A stretch of 64,000 nt of DNA from Diphasiastrum complanatum (Eukaryota; Streptophyta; Lycopodiopsida; Lycopodiales; Lycopodiaceae). This document shows positions 1-11,170 of the stretch, in pieces. The DNA lies in assembly GCA_029204225.1 (NCBI GenBank), contig CM055111.1:762453-826452 (forward strand). The letters are read 5' to 3'. Under the pieces are notes generated by a model. It was not told where the DNA came from. It made no database searches and saw only the letters and a program-made list of their open reading frames with translations. The first letter of the stretch is position 1. Each line of letters starts with the position of its first letter. The position numbers and the translations under genes were made by a program.

Positions 1-485
1 TGCTCTTTTAGAGTGTTTTTAGATGAGATCTCGAGATGTTCTGATTTTTAACTTTTGTAAACTGGTAATCAGCTTCATCCATGCTTTATTTGACTATTGG
101 TGGTTCTCTGGAAGTTTTGATGGATACTTGGTAGTAGATCCATCAGTCACTCTGATGATCTGCTTCCTTCTTGATCCTATCTAGATCTGGATCCTTCTTG
201 GATTCTGATGGATTTTTCCGATCTTGCTAGAATCTAGCTGAATGAGGATGGATCTAGCTTGATTTGGCTTGACCTTCTTAGATCTAGCAGTGATGGTTTA
301 GTAGAATAGCTTTTGTAACATGCCATCGCCAATGTGGATCTATCTTACTGCAGTGGCCAGTATTTGTACAACTGACTACCGTTGATGGGTGTATCGAATG
401 GTGTCCCATCTAGCTTTTCCAAATTCATGGCTCCATGATTAAGAATTTCCTTGATCTTATAAGGACCTTTGCTTGTGAATTTTAA
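1..485 (-). other. Ty3 region downstream of integrase
   Basis: This is downstream of integrase on the minus strand. No ORF stands out. It is rich in TAGATCT/GGATCC-like hexamers, for example around 170-290. It is probably the element's 3' non-coding part; the 3' LTR is not reached. Confidence 0.4.
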
Positions 486-1380
486 CTATTCCTTGATCGC
501 CTTGGTTTTATACATCAGGACCAGATCTCCGGAGCGAAGATCCTTCTTTTGTAACCTGCGATCATGCCATGCCTTGTGTCTTTCCCTTTCAGCTGCCAGT
601 GCGTGCACAACTAGTAAGCGTGTTTCACAGAGTTTATGCAGAGCTTCGTGACGTAGTTGTAGAGATTTGGACTCATTAAGACGTTGCGTGGTGGCAATCC
701 TTAATGAAGGAACTAAAAACTCTACTGGCATTACAACATCCTGACCATATACCAATTTGAAGGGTGTTTAATCAGTGCTTTCTTTATATGTTGTCCTGAA
801 TAGTGCAGCATGCAACTTATGTTCCCAATCCAATCAACTAGCATCAACTGTTTTCGTGAGCACGCTACACAGGATCTTATTGGATGATTCTGCTTGCCCA
901 TTACCACGAGGATAATAAGGCGTACTAGTTCTGTGGATCACGAAGAATTCCTCCAACAGGACCTTGATGGTCTCGTTGATGAACTCCGCGATCGCTTACT
1001 AGCTCCACCGGGCATCCAAAGCGTATAACTATATTTTCATAAAGGAACTTGGCAGTGGTCCTAGCATCAGCTACTCTTACTGCCTTGGCTTCGACCCATT
1101 TGGTGAGGTAGTCTATGGCTACGATTATGTATCGAGCTTTGGAACTCCTTGCTGCAGGGTGAATTGGACCGATGTAATCCAATCCCCACTTTTTGAGTGG
1201 TGCTTGGGTGAAGACTGGTTGTAGAAAGTCGTAATTCAATCTCGTTGGTCTCCTTGCCCTTTGGCACACATCACACTTTTTCAAGTATTCCTCCATATCC
1301 TTATGAATCGTTGGCCACCAACATCCTGATTGCAGGATCTTGCGAATTGTAATGTTAGATGCAAAATGACCCCCACTCAT
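486..1380 (-). pseudogene. Ty3 integrase, broken
   Basis: The first part (925-1380) contains the zinc-binding H2C2 region ending CDVCQRARRP, then the DDE core start WGLDYIGPIHPAARSSKARY, IDYLTKWVEAKAV and FGCPVELVSDRG. The frame shifts after SDRG, where the second catalytic aspartate lies, and the central core is not open. 486-755 gives the C-terminal part MVYGQDVVMPVEFLVPSLRI and a basic tail. It is closely related to the integrase remnant at 52636-53578 (YIIIATDYLTKWVEAK, MVYGQEAVMPAKFVIPSLRV). Integrase would join element DNA to the chromosome. Confidence 0.92.
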
Positions 1381-1512
1381 GCTTCATGTGAAAGCGAAAT
1401 GATCTGGGTGGCCTCATGAGGAAGAATACACCGCCGTTAAATTCCATCTGGACCTCTTCGATACAACTGGCCGGCAATCACGATAAGGTCTAGCCTTTAA
1501 GATCAATTTCCA

Positions 1513-2067
1513 CTATTCTGCCTTTGGTAAAGATTTGTCTGGTTGGCCCCGCATTAGATATTCAACAATGTCGGCAGCCCATTCTTGTACTGTGTCCACG
1601 TAAAATAAGGCAGCATCTGCCAGCTCATCGTCGGGTTCGGTTGCAATCTCCTTCCCTTTGATTCGTGACACGTGATCTACCATGTAATGTTGTTTTCCCT
1701 TGCGAACTACTATCCGAAAATCAAACTCCAACAACAGAAGTAGCCATCTGGTGATTATTCCGGTGTTGCAAGTTTTATTAACGAGATAGAGCAAGGGTTG
1801 ATGGTCCGTATAAAAAGCAAAATGTGTGGCCATCAAGTAGTGTCGAAATTTCTTAACCGCATAGATCATTGCCAGTGCTTCCCACTCTGTGGTTGAATAA
1901 TTCATTTCGGTATCGCTGAGCTGTCGGCTTGCAAATCGGATTGGAAAGTCATTTTTGTGTTCACCTGGCTGGGTTAAGACTGCTCCAACTGCATACTTTG
2001 ATGCGTCCCTATGCACATGAAACTCAATGGACCAATTGGGTGGGAGTAAGATTGGTGCTGAAACCAA
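1513..2067 (-). pseudogene. Ty3 RNase H domain
   Basis: 184 residues open with the RT-connection motif (LPPNWSIEFHVHRDASKYAVGAVLTQ), then FASRQLSDTEMNYSTTEWEALAMIYAVKKFRHYL, FYTDHQPLLYL and the DHVSRI segment. Conserved acidic residues of RNase H are visible in RDAS, TEWEAL and YTDHQPL. The frame ends before the integrase H2C2 finger, with a break in between. It would remove the RNA strand during reverse transcription. Confidence 0.9.
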
Positions 2068-2142
2068 TGCATCCTTAAGCTTCTGAAAAGCCTTTAGGGC
2101 TTCCTCGTTCCAATGTGGATCCGTTGTGAGTTTGTAAATTGG

Positions 2143-3284
2143 TCAGGCTAACTCCGCAAAATCAAGAATGAACATCCTATAATAGTTAGCATGACCCATG
2201 AAAATGTAGACCTCGCGGATCGTCCCCAGTGGTGGTAGATCAACAATGATCCTGATCTTAGATAGATCTGTGACGATCCTGTATCTTGACACTATATGGC
2301 CGAGAATCAAGCCATGTGTCACCCAGAATTGACATTTTTCTAGATTCAAGGAGATCTGGTATTCACGGCATTTTTGTAACACCTTCTCCAAGTTGGATAA
2401 GTGTTCTGAGTCTGGTCCATGCACGCACAGATCGTCCAAGAAAATTTCCAAATTTTTTTGCAAATAATCTTTGAATGCTGCCTGCATGACTCGCTGGAAA
2501 GTGCTTGCGGCATTGCAAAGTCTGAATGGCATCACTTTATAGGCATAGCTTCCCCATTCCGTGGCGAATGCTGTTTTTTGTTGGTTCTGGGGGGCTATCT
2601 TCACCTGATTGTAGCCGCTGAAGCCATCCAAAAAACTGTAGGCTTCAACGCCAGCTACCCTGTCGAGGACACTTTCCATAAATGGTAAAGAAAAATGGTC
2701 CTTTTTGGTGACTGCATTTAGCTCCTTCAGATTCACACAAATCCGCATTTTGTCGTTCTTCTTAGGTACTATAACTATCGGTGATACCCGTTCCGTGTGC
2801 TCGATTCATAGATGAAATCTGCATCCATCAATTTTTGCAACTCCCGCTTGATCAGTTCTGTATAATTAGGGTTGCAGCGGTAGTAACGGCTTACCTTGGA
2901 GACTACTCCGTCCACCAAGGGTATGGTGTGTTGGGCTACTGTTGGTGGAATGCCCTTAAGATCACTGTAACTCCAGGCAAAACAGTCTTTATACTCCACC
3001 AACAATGATTGTAGTCTCTTGAATTGTGTGGGTGTTAACTGCTCTCCCACATGCACTATCTTTTCTTCTTCACCTGGCTCGGCAAGGTTCATCGGTTGTG
3101 TTCGCGCAGGTCTCTCGAAGACTTGTTCCACTGGTGCCTGACTTTGATCAGGTTCTCTTTGGGCTTGCGGCATCATGATTACCACGTCGTCCAAGGTATA
3201 GTCCTTGAAAGTCTCAGGCATCTCGTAAAATGGCACTCGTCGAGATTCCTCTTTCAGCATATTGATCTTAGCCCGACTGGTCAT
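2143..3284 (-). pseudogene. Ty3 reverse transcriptase
   Basis: Two adjacent frames. 2775-3284 holds the start of RT, including a thumb-approach sequence, VSKVSRYYRCNPNY and LQKLMDADFIYES. 2143-2748 continues with RICVNLKELNAVTKKDHFSLPF, SFLDGFSGYNQVKIAPQNQQ, KTAFATEWGSYAYKVMPF and the catalytic FLDD box (F replaces the commoner Y-V). The two frames meet at a frameshift near 2750-2775. RT would copy genomic RNA into DNA in the particle. The family assignment is certain; activity is unlikely. Confidence 0.92.
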
Positions 3285-3346
3285 TTTTTGAATTTATGTC
3301 ACCTGTGTAGAAGATGACGCTATATCTGAGTCCAACTTGATTGACA

Positions 3347-3928
3347 TCAAGGATTCCAATACTTTTTTTTGCTCTTTTTTGTCATCTTGGTGGATTTGTC
3401 CTTGTTGTCCTTCATCGGGACTGCCATGACATTCGCCTCATGGTTGCGAATATCCACATCCACTATAGCTATTGCCTCATCAGGTAGATCACTCCAACGG
3501 ATCACCTGGTTGTAGCGTTGCTTCAATTGATTCTTCTTATTCGCAGGTGCCTTGGGTGGATCGATCCTTGAGACCTTCGCCATAGGACTTTTGCGGTGGT
3601 TGAGCTGGTACGTTCCTGATTCCATAACAATCTGGGTCCATGTGGTGTAGGACCCATTCATCAGTCAGCTCAATCTCTTTATTATAAGTTAGAGCATGTT
3701 TCCAAGGGACCAGCTCTCAATAGGTTCCGCAGAAAGCCATGCTACGTTTATCATATTCACCCCAAAGGTGATGGGTGTGTCCATAGTGTAACACTTGGGT
3801 GAAGATGTACTAGGTTCTGGATCTGATTCATATTGACATGTTTGGCAATCAATAGTTGCTAATGCATCCGTCCATATCAGACATCCATCTTTGAACGATA
3901 GTGAACCCCCTTGGCTGCCCTTGGGCAT
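3347..3928 (-). pseudogene. Ty3 pol linker between protease and RT
   Basis: Two open stretches (3689-3928 and 3347-3661) lie between the protease and RT. The second is very lysine-rich near its end (KDNKDKSTKMTKKSKKKYW), as in the basic linker of pol. No catalytic motif is visible. It is treated as part of the element's polyprotein because it is collinear with its neighbours. Confidence 0.5.
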
Positions 3929-4131
3929 TCAATCGTGTGATCTATCGTGGATGATCTGTCATCAGCTTTGGGTGCAATAGGTTTCACCGCCCATGTGGTT
4001 GGATCAACCTTTACAGCCTACTCTCTATTCTCGAAGGTGAGTTTTCCCGTACCCCAGTTGTGTACTACTTGCGCAGTCCTCAACCATGCTATCTTTACAG
4101 GGATATCGGCAACTACACCTTGCTTCAATCC

Positions 4132-4680
4132 TCATAAATCCCATTTTTTGTACAAAGTAGTGGAGATCAAATTGACACCCGATCCTCCATCTACCACTGC
4201 CGCCTCGTCCTCGTATCTCTTGTGTTTGATTGGCAAAGTGATGGTGTGTTCTTTACTTTCCCATGTTGTTCCGATGTGGAGGACGTTACTTGTTTCTTCA
4301 TACTCCGTACAATATATGGACTCAGGCGCTACTAGATCCTCATCCGCTTTGGCCCATTCAACTAGAAGGCTTTTCGCTTGTGGTGCAATCCGCAGTAGTC
4401 CTCCGAGTGGTAAACTAACACGACTTGACAGTAAAAGTGCGAGCCTTTTAGTGCGTGGTTCCTCGAGTTCCACCATGTGAAAAGGTGGTTCATGTTCGTG
4501 CAACCAATCATTCTGATCAGTGCGCAGTGGTGAGCCCGTTTGCGGTTCCCGTTCGACGCCAACTGGAGGTTCCGCATGATAATTTCTTTCTTGCTCTTTT
4601 TCCTCCGCTTGTGCTTTCTGTACCCAGTGTCTTATTTTCTGGTACTGTCTTCTTTCTTCCTTCACATTCGGATATGGCAA
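4132..4680 (-). pseudogene. Ty3 aspartic protease region
   Basis: A 182-residue open stretch ends with EDEAAVVDGGSGVNLISTTL, a retropepsin-like active-site neighbourhood in which the usual D-[ST]-G is D-G-G-S here. It precedes the RT, as in Ty3 pol, and is preceded by a charged linker. The protease would cut Gag-Pol. The altered active-site triplet and disrupted surroundings suggest inactivity, although plant Tat/Athila proteases do vary at this site. Confidence 0.65.
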
Positions 4681-4779
4681 GAAAGGTGAGGGATGGTCGT
4701 CAGTGACCGATGGTGGTGGTTAGGGAGCCACTTCCTTCCTCTTTTGTGCTCGCATAACAGCTAACACAGGGGCGTGGAA

Positions 4780-6190
4780 TTATCGTCCTTCCGATGGCAT
4801 CCCTGCTGGAACTGCTGGTTGTTGTATGACAGTGAGGTTAAGAGGTGCACTGGTTCCAGGTTTAAATGGACAATTTTTGTAACGGTGTTTATAACCGCAT
4901 TCTCGGTAGAAGGATGTATATTGTCCCTTGTAGGGACATTCTACAATTTTGTGTCCTTCGTCACATCCGTAGCAGCCGTAGTTTCTTCCGCCTTGTCGTT
5001 GAGTTTGAGCTGCATAGGCCGCAACATATTCATTTATGGCAGGTTCCATAAATGGTTCATCTGGTCCATACCATTGCTATTGCTCAGGTTGACGTGGCAT
5101 TTGCATCTCTGGTTCTGCTGCTGTCAAGTTTACATGGGCCATTTGTTGATTGGCTGGCCCTGGTGGAGCAGGTAAGGCCATACGCTGTGGTTGATTTGGT
5201 GCACCATACCTGGGTGCCGCGTTGGGTGCCCCTTGATGGTAAGGATAGGAAGTCTGATAAGGACTTCTCTTCTGTTGAACAATCTAGGGGTTAAACGGAC
5301 AAAATGCTGTATCGTGCGATGTTGCATTGCACAGATGGCAAAATCTATGTGTTAGTGGACACTCGTTCGTTGTATGGTTTTGCGTGCACACTGAACACCA
5401 CACAGTCTCCCGTCTTGGATACTGCAGTTGGTTTGGTCCCGGTTGATGTGGCGTTACTGCTACAGCTCCTTGTAAGGCTTTCAGTTTATGGTCAAACTGC
5501 GCCATAAGTTGCTCCATCTGCTGTTTGTGTAATTTTGTCTTTTGCTCCAATAGTAGTTCTGTGGATAGAGCAAATGCGTTTGATGATGTCGTCAGATCCC
5601 TCATCCTCTTCCCTGATGGCATATTCCATAGTTTCTTGCAGAGTAGCGTACTGTTCCCATCGTTTCAGTTATCTTCTGATGCTTCGTGGTAGTCCGGCTA
5701 GGAACCACATGATCACCGCGTGATCAGGAGTTAGGGCTGCACTACACTCGGATCATAAGTGTTTGACCTGCTCAATATAGTCCCTGACCCTATCTCGTTT
5801 TCCCATCTTGAGTTTGCTCAGCAGGAGAAACGGGTCTTCCAGAAACTTTCTTGGTTTAAAGGGTGTAATGAGAGCTGCCTTAACCGCTTCCCAAGTGGAT
5901 TTTTCTTCCTCCGACAAGTTAAAAAACCAATCCTGAGCCACTGCCAGTAAGGACATAGGGAATAGCATCAGCTTCTCCGCAAGTGTCCGTTCACCGTAGA
6001 TTTCACAAGCTTGCTCGTAGATCTAGAGGAATCGAATGGGATTTGATGATCCGTCGTATTTTGGTATTTCCATCCGTGGTGCTCTTCGGACTGCTTGCAA
6101 GGGAGCGACAAGTACGGGTTGGCCCATTGGATCCATTGGTGCTAGTTCCGATTCAGCCTCTTGTTGCACAACTGCTAATCTAGGAATGTG
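4780..6190 (-). pseudogene. Ty3 gag (capsid region plus zinc knuckles), disrupted
   Basis: The capsid part (about 5753-6120) contains the Retrotrans_gag-like pattern A-x2-W-F...W-x2-V...F...P..K, including the segment AQDWFFNLSEEEKSTWEAVK. Towards the C terminus (5284-5622) is a Gln/Lys-rich helical stretch followed by CCHC knuckles CSVCTQNHTTNEC and CHLCNATSHDTAFC. A further knuckle-like segment with C-x2-C-x3-H-x4-C lies at about 4940-5000. Several in-frame stops interrupt the frame. The product would package element RNA in cytoplasmic particles. The knuckle WCSVCTQNHTTNEC resembles WCPHCSGNHTRNEC at about 59800, linking the two Ty3 copies. Confidence 0.8.
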
Positions 6191-6199
6191 TGGTGCTTG

Positions 6200-7597
6200 A
6201 TTTGCTATCCTTCGTGTCCTGATCTCAGATTCATCCGATGGTGGATTCCAAAGTGATTGGATCTTGCTTATACATTAGGATGCAGTCTGGATCTCTAAGG
6301 ATCTGATCAATCTGATCGGCCGGAAGTGAATTTTAGGCCCTTTACGGTGGTTTTTCCTTGATAGCTTTTTACTCCTTGCATTGATTGACCTGAGATTTTG
6401 ATAGTAGCTGGCTCTGATGCAGATCTTTCCACTGGTCTAGTCTACGAGGGTTCTCTTGTGCGAGGGTTGGCTGTGTGAGGGTTCTTTGGCTATTTTTGCA
6501 AGTAAAAAACTTGATATCTTTCAGATCTCTGGGAAGTAACTCTCACAAGGCTCACAATAGCTAGATCTGGGTCAAATTTCACTATAGAATTCTCTACGAG
6601 AGTTAACTCTCACAAGAAGTGAATATTTCACTGTCTGCAAGGGTTCAAGACCACTTTTTTGGCTTGATCTTCACCAGATCTTCACACTAACTCTCGTAGG
6701 CTTCATCACTGATGTAAATTGACATTCTGAATTGATTGAGAGGGCCTACAAGAGTTCTTACTAGAAGGATTTGTTGGATCTTCACTTTTTAGTGATTTTT
6801 TTGCACTTAAATCCAATTTTCTGCTCACTGGAATCAGACTAACTCTCGCAAGCTCTTCTGTGTTCTTGTCTCACTGAGATGGAACTTCAGAATCCTCTGC
6901 GAGAGTTCTTGACTATTGGAACTAAAAATTTTGCTGTCTGCGAGGGTTCATTGGTACTTTCCCACCTTTTTTTCACTGGGAACTCTTGCACAGATACTTA
7001 GACATCAAAATAACTCTCGCAAGCTTCTCTGGGTCCTAGTCTCACTGAGATGGGACTTCTAAGGGCTCTGCGAGAGTTCTTATGAAGATTTGGATTTTTT
7101 TGGATTTTTTCAAAGGTTTTTTGAATTTTTTATGATTTTTTTATGATTTTTACAATCTGGTTGGAACTAACTCTCGCAGACTTCTATGCATGTCTGGGAC
7201 AGTACCCTGGAGCTGTTGCCAGTCATGCAAGGGTTAATTCTCACTGATTTTGGAGATATAAAAATCTGATGAGATTTTAGGCTCTTTTTCCCTCCAAAAT
7301 GTAGATTGGTGTGTTTTTTGGGTTTTTCTGGCAGGTTGGTTTGGGTTTCAAGCCCTTCGAGGTTGTTCAGGGCCTCCTCTACCCTCTCACACCTCCTCCG
7401 CTAGCTGTGAACAATCCAAATACAAAAAAATACAGAAAACTAACTCTAAACTCCCAAAAATCTACCTAAAACTACTCTAAAAGACAAGAAAATAGCTAAA
7501 ATGCAGCTAAACTAGTTAGTGGAAACCTATCCTCGGCATCGGCTCCACTATAGGGTCGAAGATCTTGCGTAGTATAGCCCTCCCGCCTGTCAACAAA
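6200..7597 (-). repeat. Ty3 leader with dispersed short GCGAG motifs
   Basis: About 1.4 kb between LTR and gag holds no convincing ORF. A short motif recurs in both orientations: forms of AACTCTCGCAAGCTT near 6539, 6604, 6689, 6837, 7014 and 7170, and forms of CTGCGAGAGTTCTT or CTGCGAGGGTTC near 6636, 6897, 6940 and 7069. The spacing is irregular, so this is not a tandem satellite. The other Ty3 leader in the window (60721-61669) has analogous GGCGAGTTAAA repeats. Function is unknown. Confidence 0.6.
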
Positions 7598-8125
7598 TGT
7601 TAGATCACTATAAACTATTGAGACCAAAACGCATGAACTTGAAAGCAATTGAAAACAACAAGAGCAATAGCAAGCATTGAATTGCAAATGAGGATGCTTC
7701 TCTTCCAAAATTAGTAGAGTTTCCTCCTTCTCATTAAGCATGAAAATAGTGTACAAATGGTGTCTTTTTATAAAATGGGGAAGGCCCTTGCCCCTCAATC
7801 CTATTGGCTAATATTCACAATGATCCTATCCATTCATCTTGGACCCAACTTGATCCAAGGGTCCACAAAAAGTACATTGGTAATCACAAGATTCATGTGA
7901 GTCCCAATTTGGACCCAACTCTAAAAAGTAATCTCTAAGTTTAAAAATGACTTTGGGCCTCTAGTTTTATTTAAATTCCAAGGCCCAAGTCAAGTTTATT
8001 TTATTTACAACTTTACTTGCGTGCTCATTGGGCCATGGGCTTATGCGCACAGGATGCCATGCCCTCGCAACACATTTTATTGGATGATTTTATTTATTTA
8101 CACTTTGTTGGGAATACCCCCAACA
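7598..8125 (-). repeat. 5' LTR of the Ty3-type element
   Basis: On the minus strand the segment starts TGTTGGGGGTATTCCCAACA and ends GATCTAACA, giving the usual TG...CA borders with short TGTT/AACA inverted ends, 528 bp long. A TATA-like box lies about 355 bp from its start. No primer-binding site beginning TGG is evident directly inside it, and the partner LTR is not in the window, so the borders rest on terminal motifs only. Confidence 0.6.
7764..7772 (-). promoter_or_regulatory. TATA-like box in the Ty3 LTR
   Basis: TATAAAAAG on the minus strand inside the LTR, placed so that transcription would start about 140 bp before the LTR end, as expected for a U3/R boundary. Confidence 0.4.
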
Positions 8126-9071
8126 TATATCTTAATAATTCTCCTAGAGATTCTAGTTGAATGAATTATCATATCTTAGAATTGGATTCTAAGGATAGCT
8201 GTACTTGGAAGCATTTTATAAATTGTCTGCCAGAGTTTGTAGATAATTTTAGACTGTAATTATTATTTCTTTTCTTTAACTTTAATCTCCTAAGTTAGGG
8301 AATATTTCACTCAGTGTTCATGTAAGTGTTTTACATGAAGGTGATGTTACTAACCTGTGTTGAGTGTAATCTAGTTGAGAAATTTATTGCTTAGTGTACT
8401 TTTTTCAAACTTGAGTTGTACTCCAGAACAAAGATTAACTATTGAAAATAAGTTTATCTCTGAGTACTTGTTTGATATGAAAATCAAACTAAGAATAATG
8501 TTTTCCTCGGTTAATATTGTAAGTTAAAGGAACTGTTCCTGTAATTCTTTCCTGTCTTGCATAGCTTCTAAGGATAGAAGCAGTTTAAGGAGGGAAGAAT
8601 GTTATGGCCATATTCAGTTAAGGACCTAGAATAGTCCTAATATGGTAGACCGGCCCTCTAGTACTCGAGATTATTGGTCATGCCATGTTTTAATTCCATG
8701 TCAAGACTTGTTGTGACTAATTACCTTGAGAGGACCCAGACACTCTAATTGAGACATATGGAGTATTGCATGTCTGTGTGACGAATATAGGAAGGAGGAC
8801 TGCATGAAGAGATGTGATCTATTTATAGTTGACCTGCATGGGGATTGCATGGTTACATGCACAGAACTCTACTTTCTATATATTGAGATGGGGATTCTCC
8901 CGTCGACATATTGGATTTAGGTTACCAGTTTCTCTCTTCTTCTCTTGCTTCACATGGCATGGCTTGGGGGCTAGATCTAGGTTTGAGCTAGGATTGGTTG
9001 GGCAGTTTGGCTCCATAGTCTCTCTTATTGTGTTCTCCTATCCTAATCTTAGAGGCAATCCTTTAGGGTCT
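8126..9071. other. Inter-element DNA with possible LTR remnant
   Basis: 8126-8599 is AT-rich with no supported gene. At 8585-8599 a purine run (TTTAAGGAGGGAAGAA) precedes TGTTATGGCC at 8600, which looks like a polypurine tract followed by an LTR start on the plus strand. A TATTTATAG box lies near 8818. No matching second LTR or clear end is seen before the copia RT fragment begins near 9072, so this is only a candidate. Confidence 0.3.
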
Positions 9072-10468
9072 TTACAGACAGAGAGTATTCCTCTCTGACC
9101 AAGAACCAGACATGGTTTTTAGTTGAAGCTCCTGCTGGCTGCAATCTCATCGATTGCAAATGGGTCTTTAAGATCAAGTACAATGTCAATGGAGCGGTTG
9201 ATCGAAGGAAGGCAAGAATAGTAGCATGAGAATTCGTTCGGATCCCCAACATTGACTACAACGAGACTTTTAGTCTAGTAGTCAAGCATTCATCGATCCA
9301 AACTCTCCTATTTTATGCTGTAGCAGCCGACCTCGAAGTACATCAACTCGATGTACAAACAATTTATCTGAACAGAGTCATTGAAGAAGACATCTATATG
9401 CTCCAACCCTGAAGGTATGAAACATCATGTTTGTAAACTCCATAAGGCAATTTATGGCTTGAAGCAATCAACTAGAGCTTGGTTCCAGAGGATCAACACA
9501 TTTCTCATCCAACACGGTTTTGAACCAAGCACTACCGATTCAAATGTGTACTTCAAGTCAGTGCATCAATCCTTTATTATCATCACCTTGTACGTTGATG
9601 ATACATTGCTTTTTAGCAACAACACCAATCTGGTGAAAGATGCTAAGTAGATGTTGTCTTTCGAATTCGACATGACCGATCTGAGCGAAGCTCACTTATG
9701 TCTGGGATTCAAATCCACAGAAACAGAGCGAGACGGTTGATCTACATTACTCAACAAAAGTATATTTACAATATTCTTATCAGATATAATCTGATTAATT
9801 ATAAATTAGCTCACTCACCGATGGAACAAGGCCTGCGCCTAATGGTCTGTACAAGACCTGATATCGCTTTTACATTTAGCTCACTCAGCCAATTCATGGC
9901 CAATCTTGGAATTACCCATTGGAAGACTCTGATAGAGCTACAACGGACCAGTGCATTTGCTATGGAGAAGTCAATAACGACAATCTTCATCGGCTCAATG
10001 GATATTCTGATGCAAGCTGGAGAAGAGATGTAGATATTCGTAAATCCACATCTGGATTTACATTCTTCTTCAACGACAGTCCTATCTCTTGGAACAGTCA
10101 TAAGCAAACCTCTATTGCTCTTTCATCAACAGAAGCAGAGTATATTGCTGCTTCTCAATCTATTAAAGAAGCATTTTGGTTGAGAAATTTACTATCAGAC
10201 ATTAGTCTGAATCAGCTCATCCTAACAATTATATCAAAGTGCCATTGCCTTATCGACCAACCCTAGATTTCACTCTAGGAGTAAGCACATTGAAATCCAA
10301 TATCACTATGTCAGGGGCAAGATTCTCGACAGAGAGGTAAGCTTAATGTACTGTCGAATGCAGGACATGATTGCAGATGTGTTCAACAAGGCATTGAGCA
10401 TTGGTGCACACAACAGATTTTGTGCATTGCTTAGTATAAAGATCAAAGTATTCATGGATCCAGATTAA
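9072..10468 (+). pseudogene. Copia RT-RNase H fragment, 5'-truncated
   Basis: The reading frame starts inside the RT (TWFLVEAPAGCNLIDCKWVF) and continues with LHKAIYGLKQSTRAWFQRIN and the catalytic YVDD box in ITLYVDDTLLFSN. It then runs into RNase H with SDASWRRDVDIRKSTSGF, IALSSTEAEYIAASQS and the tail leading to KALS. There are in-frame stops (for example near 9227 and 9648) and frameshifts near 9400 and 9690, plus a small deletion before the TRPDIAFTFS block. Gag, protease and integrase are absent. A polypurine tract and LTR follow directly, so this is the 3' half of a dead copia element. Confidence 0.92.
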
Positions 10469-10475
10469 GGGGGGG
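10467..10475 (+). promoter_or_regulatory. Polypurine tract of copia fragment
   Basis: AAGGGGGGG lies immediately before the LTR start TGTTGGATTTATC. This is the plus-strand primer site expected in an LTR retrotransposon. Confidence 0.75.
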
Positions 10476-11170
10476 TGTTGGATTTATCTCCTCTACTCTC
10501 CTAAATCCCATGTTAATCTAGTTCCATTCATTGCTGCATATTCACTTGCATTGTCGTGCAACTCAACTACTAAAGAAGAGCAAGAGAAGAGGCCGACATA
10601 TCGGGTTTGTCTGACTTATCGGGTAGACCCAACTTGGCCGACTTATCAGAGAAACCTGACTTATCCGACATATCGGGGAAGTCGGACTTATCAAGCATCC
10701 TCACGCTCACCTTCTGTACTATGCAACTAACTTGACAATGATAGTAGCCACGATCTTCTTCCTGATGGCACAACGGCTCCACGCCATCTTTTATAAACCC
10801 ATATGCACAAATGTCAATTATATATCTATTGTAATTTATTCAGTTTAAGAACAAACCAAGTCATCTAAGTTGATCATTCATATGCTCAAGCACACATTGA
10901 CGCTGAGACGCCAGCTTATCAGAAACATACATTATAGATGCCTTTGTGCATTGATTCTTTCTTTTAGACAGAGTGTTAGTATAAGCTCACATCTGTTATA
11001 GATTGTAGTTAGCTTTGTGAGCACGCGGTTTCATCCGCTATAGTCTTGTGCTTACTAGCATTATCTGACCTGTATTTTATTATACTTAATCTGAATAAAT
11101 CAATGTCTTGTTCTAGGTTCAGATTTTATGTCAGTATTGCATGCTTTCAAACTTCTATCTAGCTTTCTGA
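10476..11170 (+). repeat. Copia 3' LTR
   Basis: It starts TGTTGGATTTATCTCC directly after the polypurine tract. It shares its start and a later block (GCGGTTTCATCCGCTATAG through CTTGTGCTTACTAGC, near 11029) with the LTR at 61670-62292, so both belong to one family. The 3' border is not resolved; the end given is approximate. This copy carries about 450 bp between those blocks that the 61670 copy lacks. Confidence 0.7.
10591..10700. repeat. Short degenerate repeats inside copia LTR
   Basis: Variants of CCGACTTATCGGG or CCGACATATCGGG occur about six times within roughly 110 bp. Each is nearly palindromic around its centre. They lie in the part of the LTR absent from the related copy at 61670. 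Confidence 0.6.

Larger units (their letters stand above)
1..8125 (-). mobile_element. Ty3-type LTR retrotransposon, 3' end cut by window edge
   Basis: Read on the minus strand, the order is 5' LTR (7598-8125), long leader, gag with zinc knuckles, aspartic protease, reverse transcriptase, RNase H and integrase, which is Ty3 (Metaviridae) order because integrase follows RNase H. The coding part is split into many frames by stops and frameshifts, so it is probably an inactive copy. The RT active site reads F-L-D-D and the gag carries several zinc knuckles, both seen in plant Tat/Athila-like elements; lineage is inference. The 3' LTR is outside the window, so LTR identity and target duplication cannot be checked. 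The same gag knuckle type recurs at 58240-60720. Confidence 0.9.
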
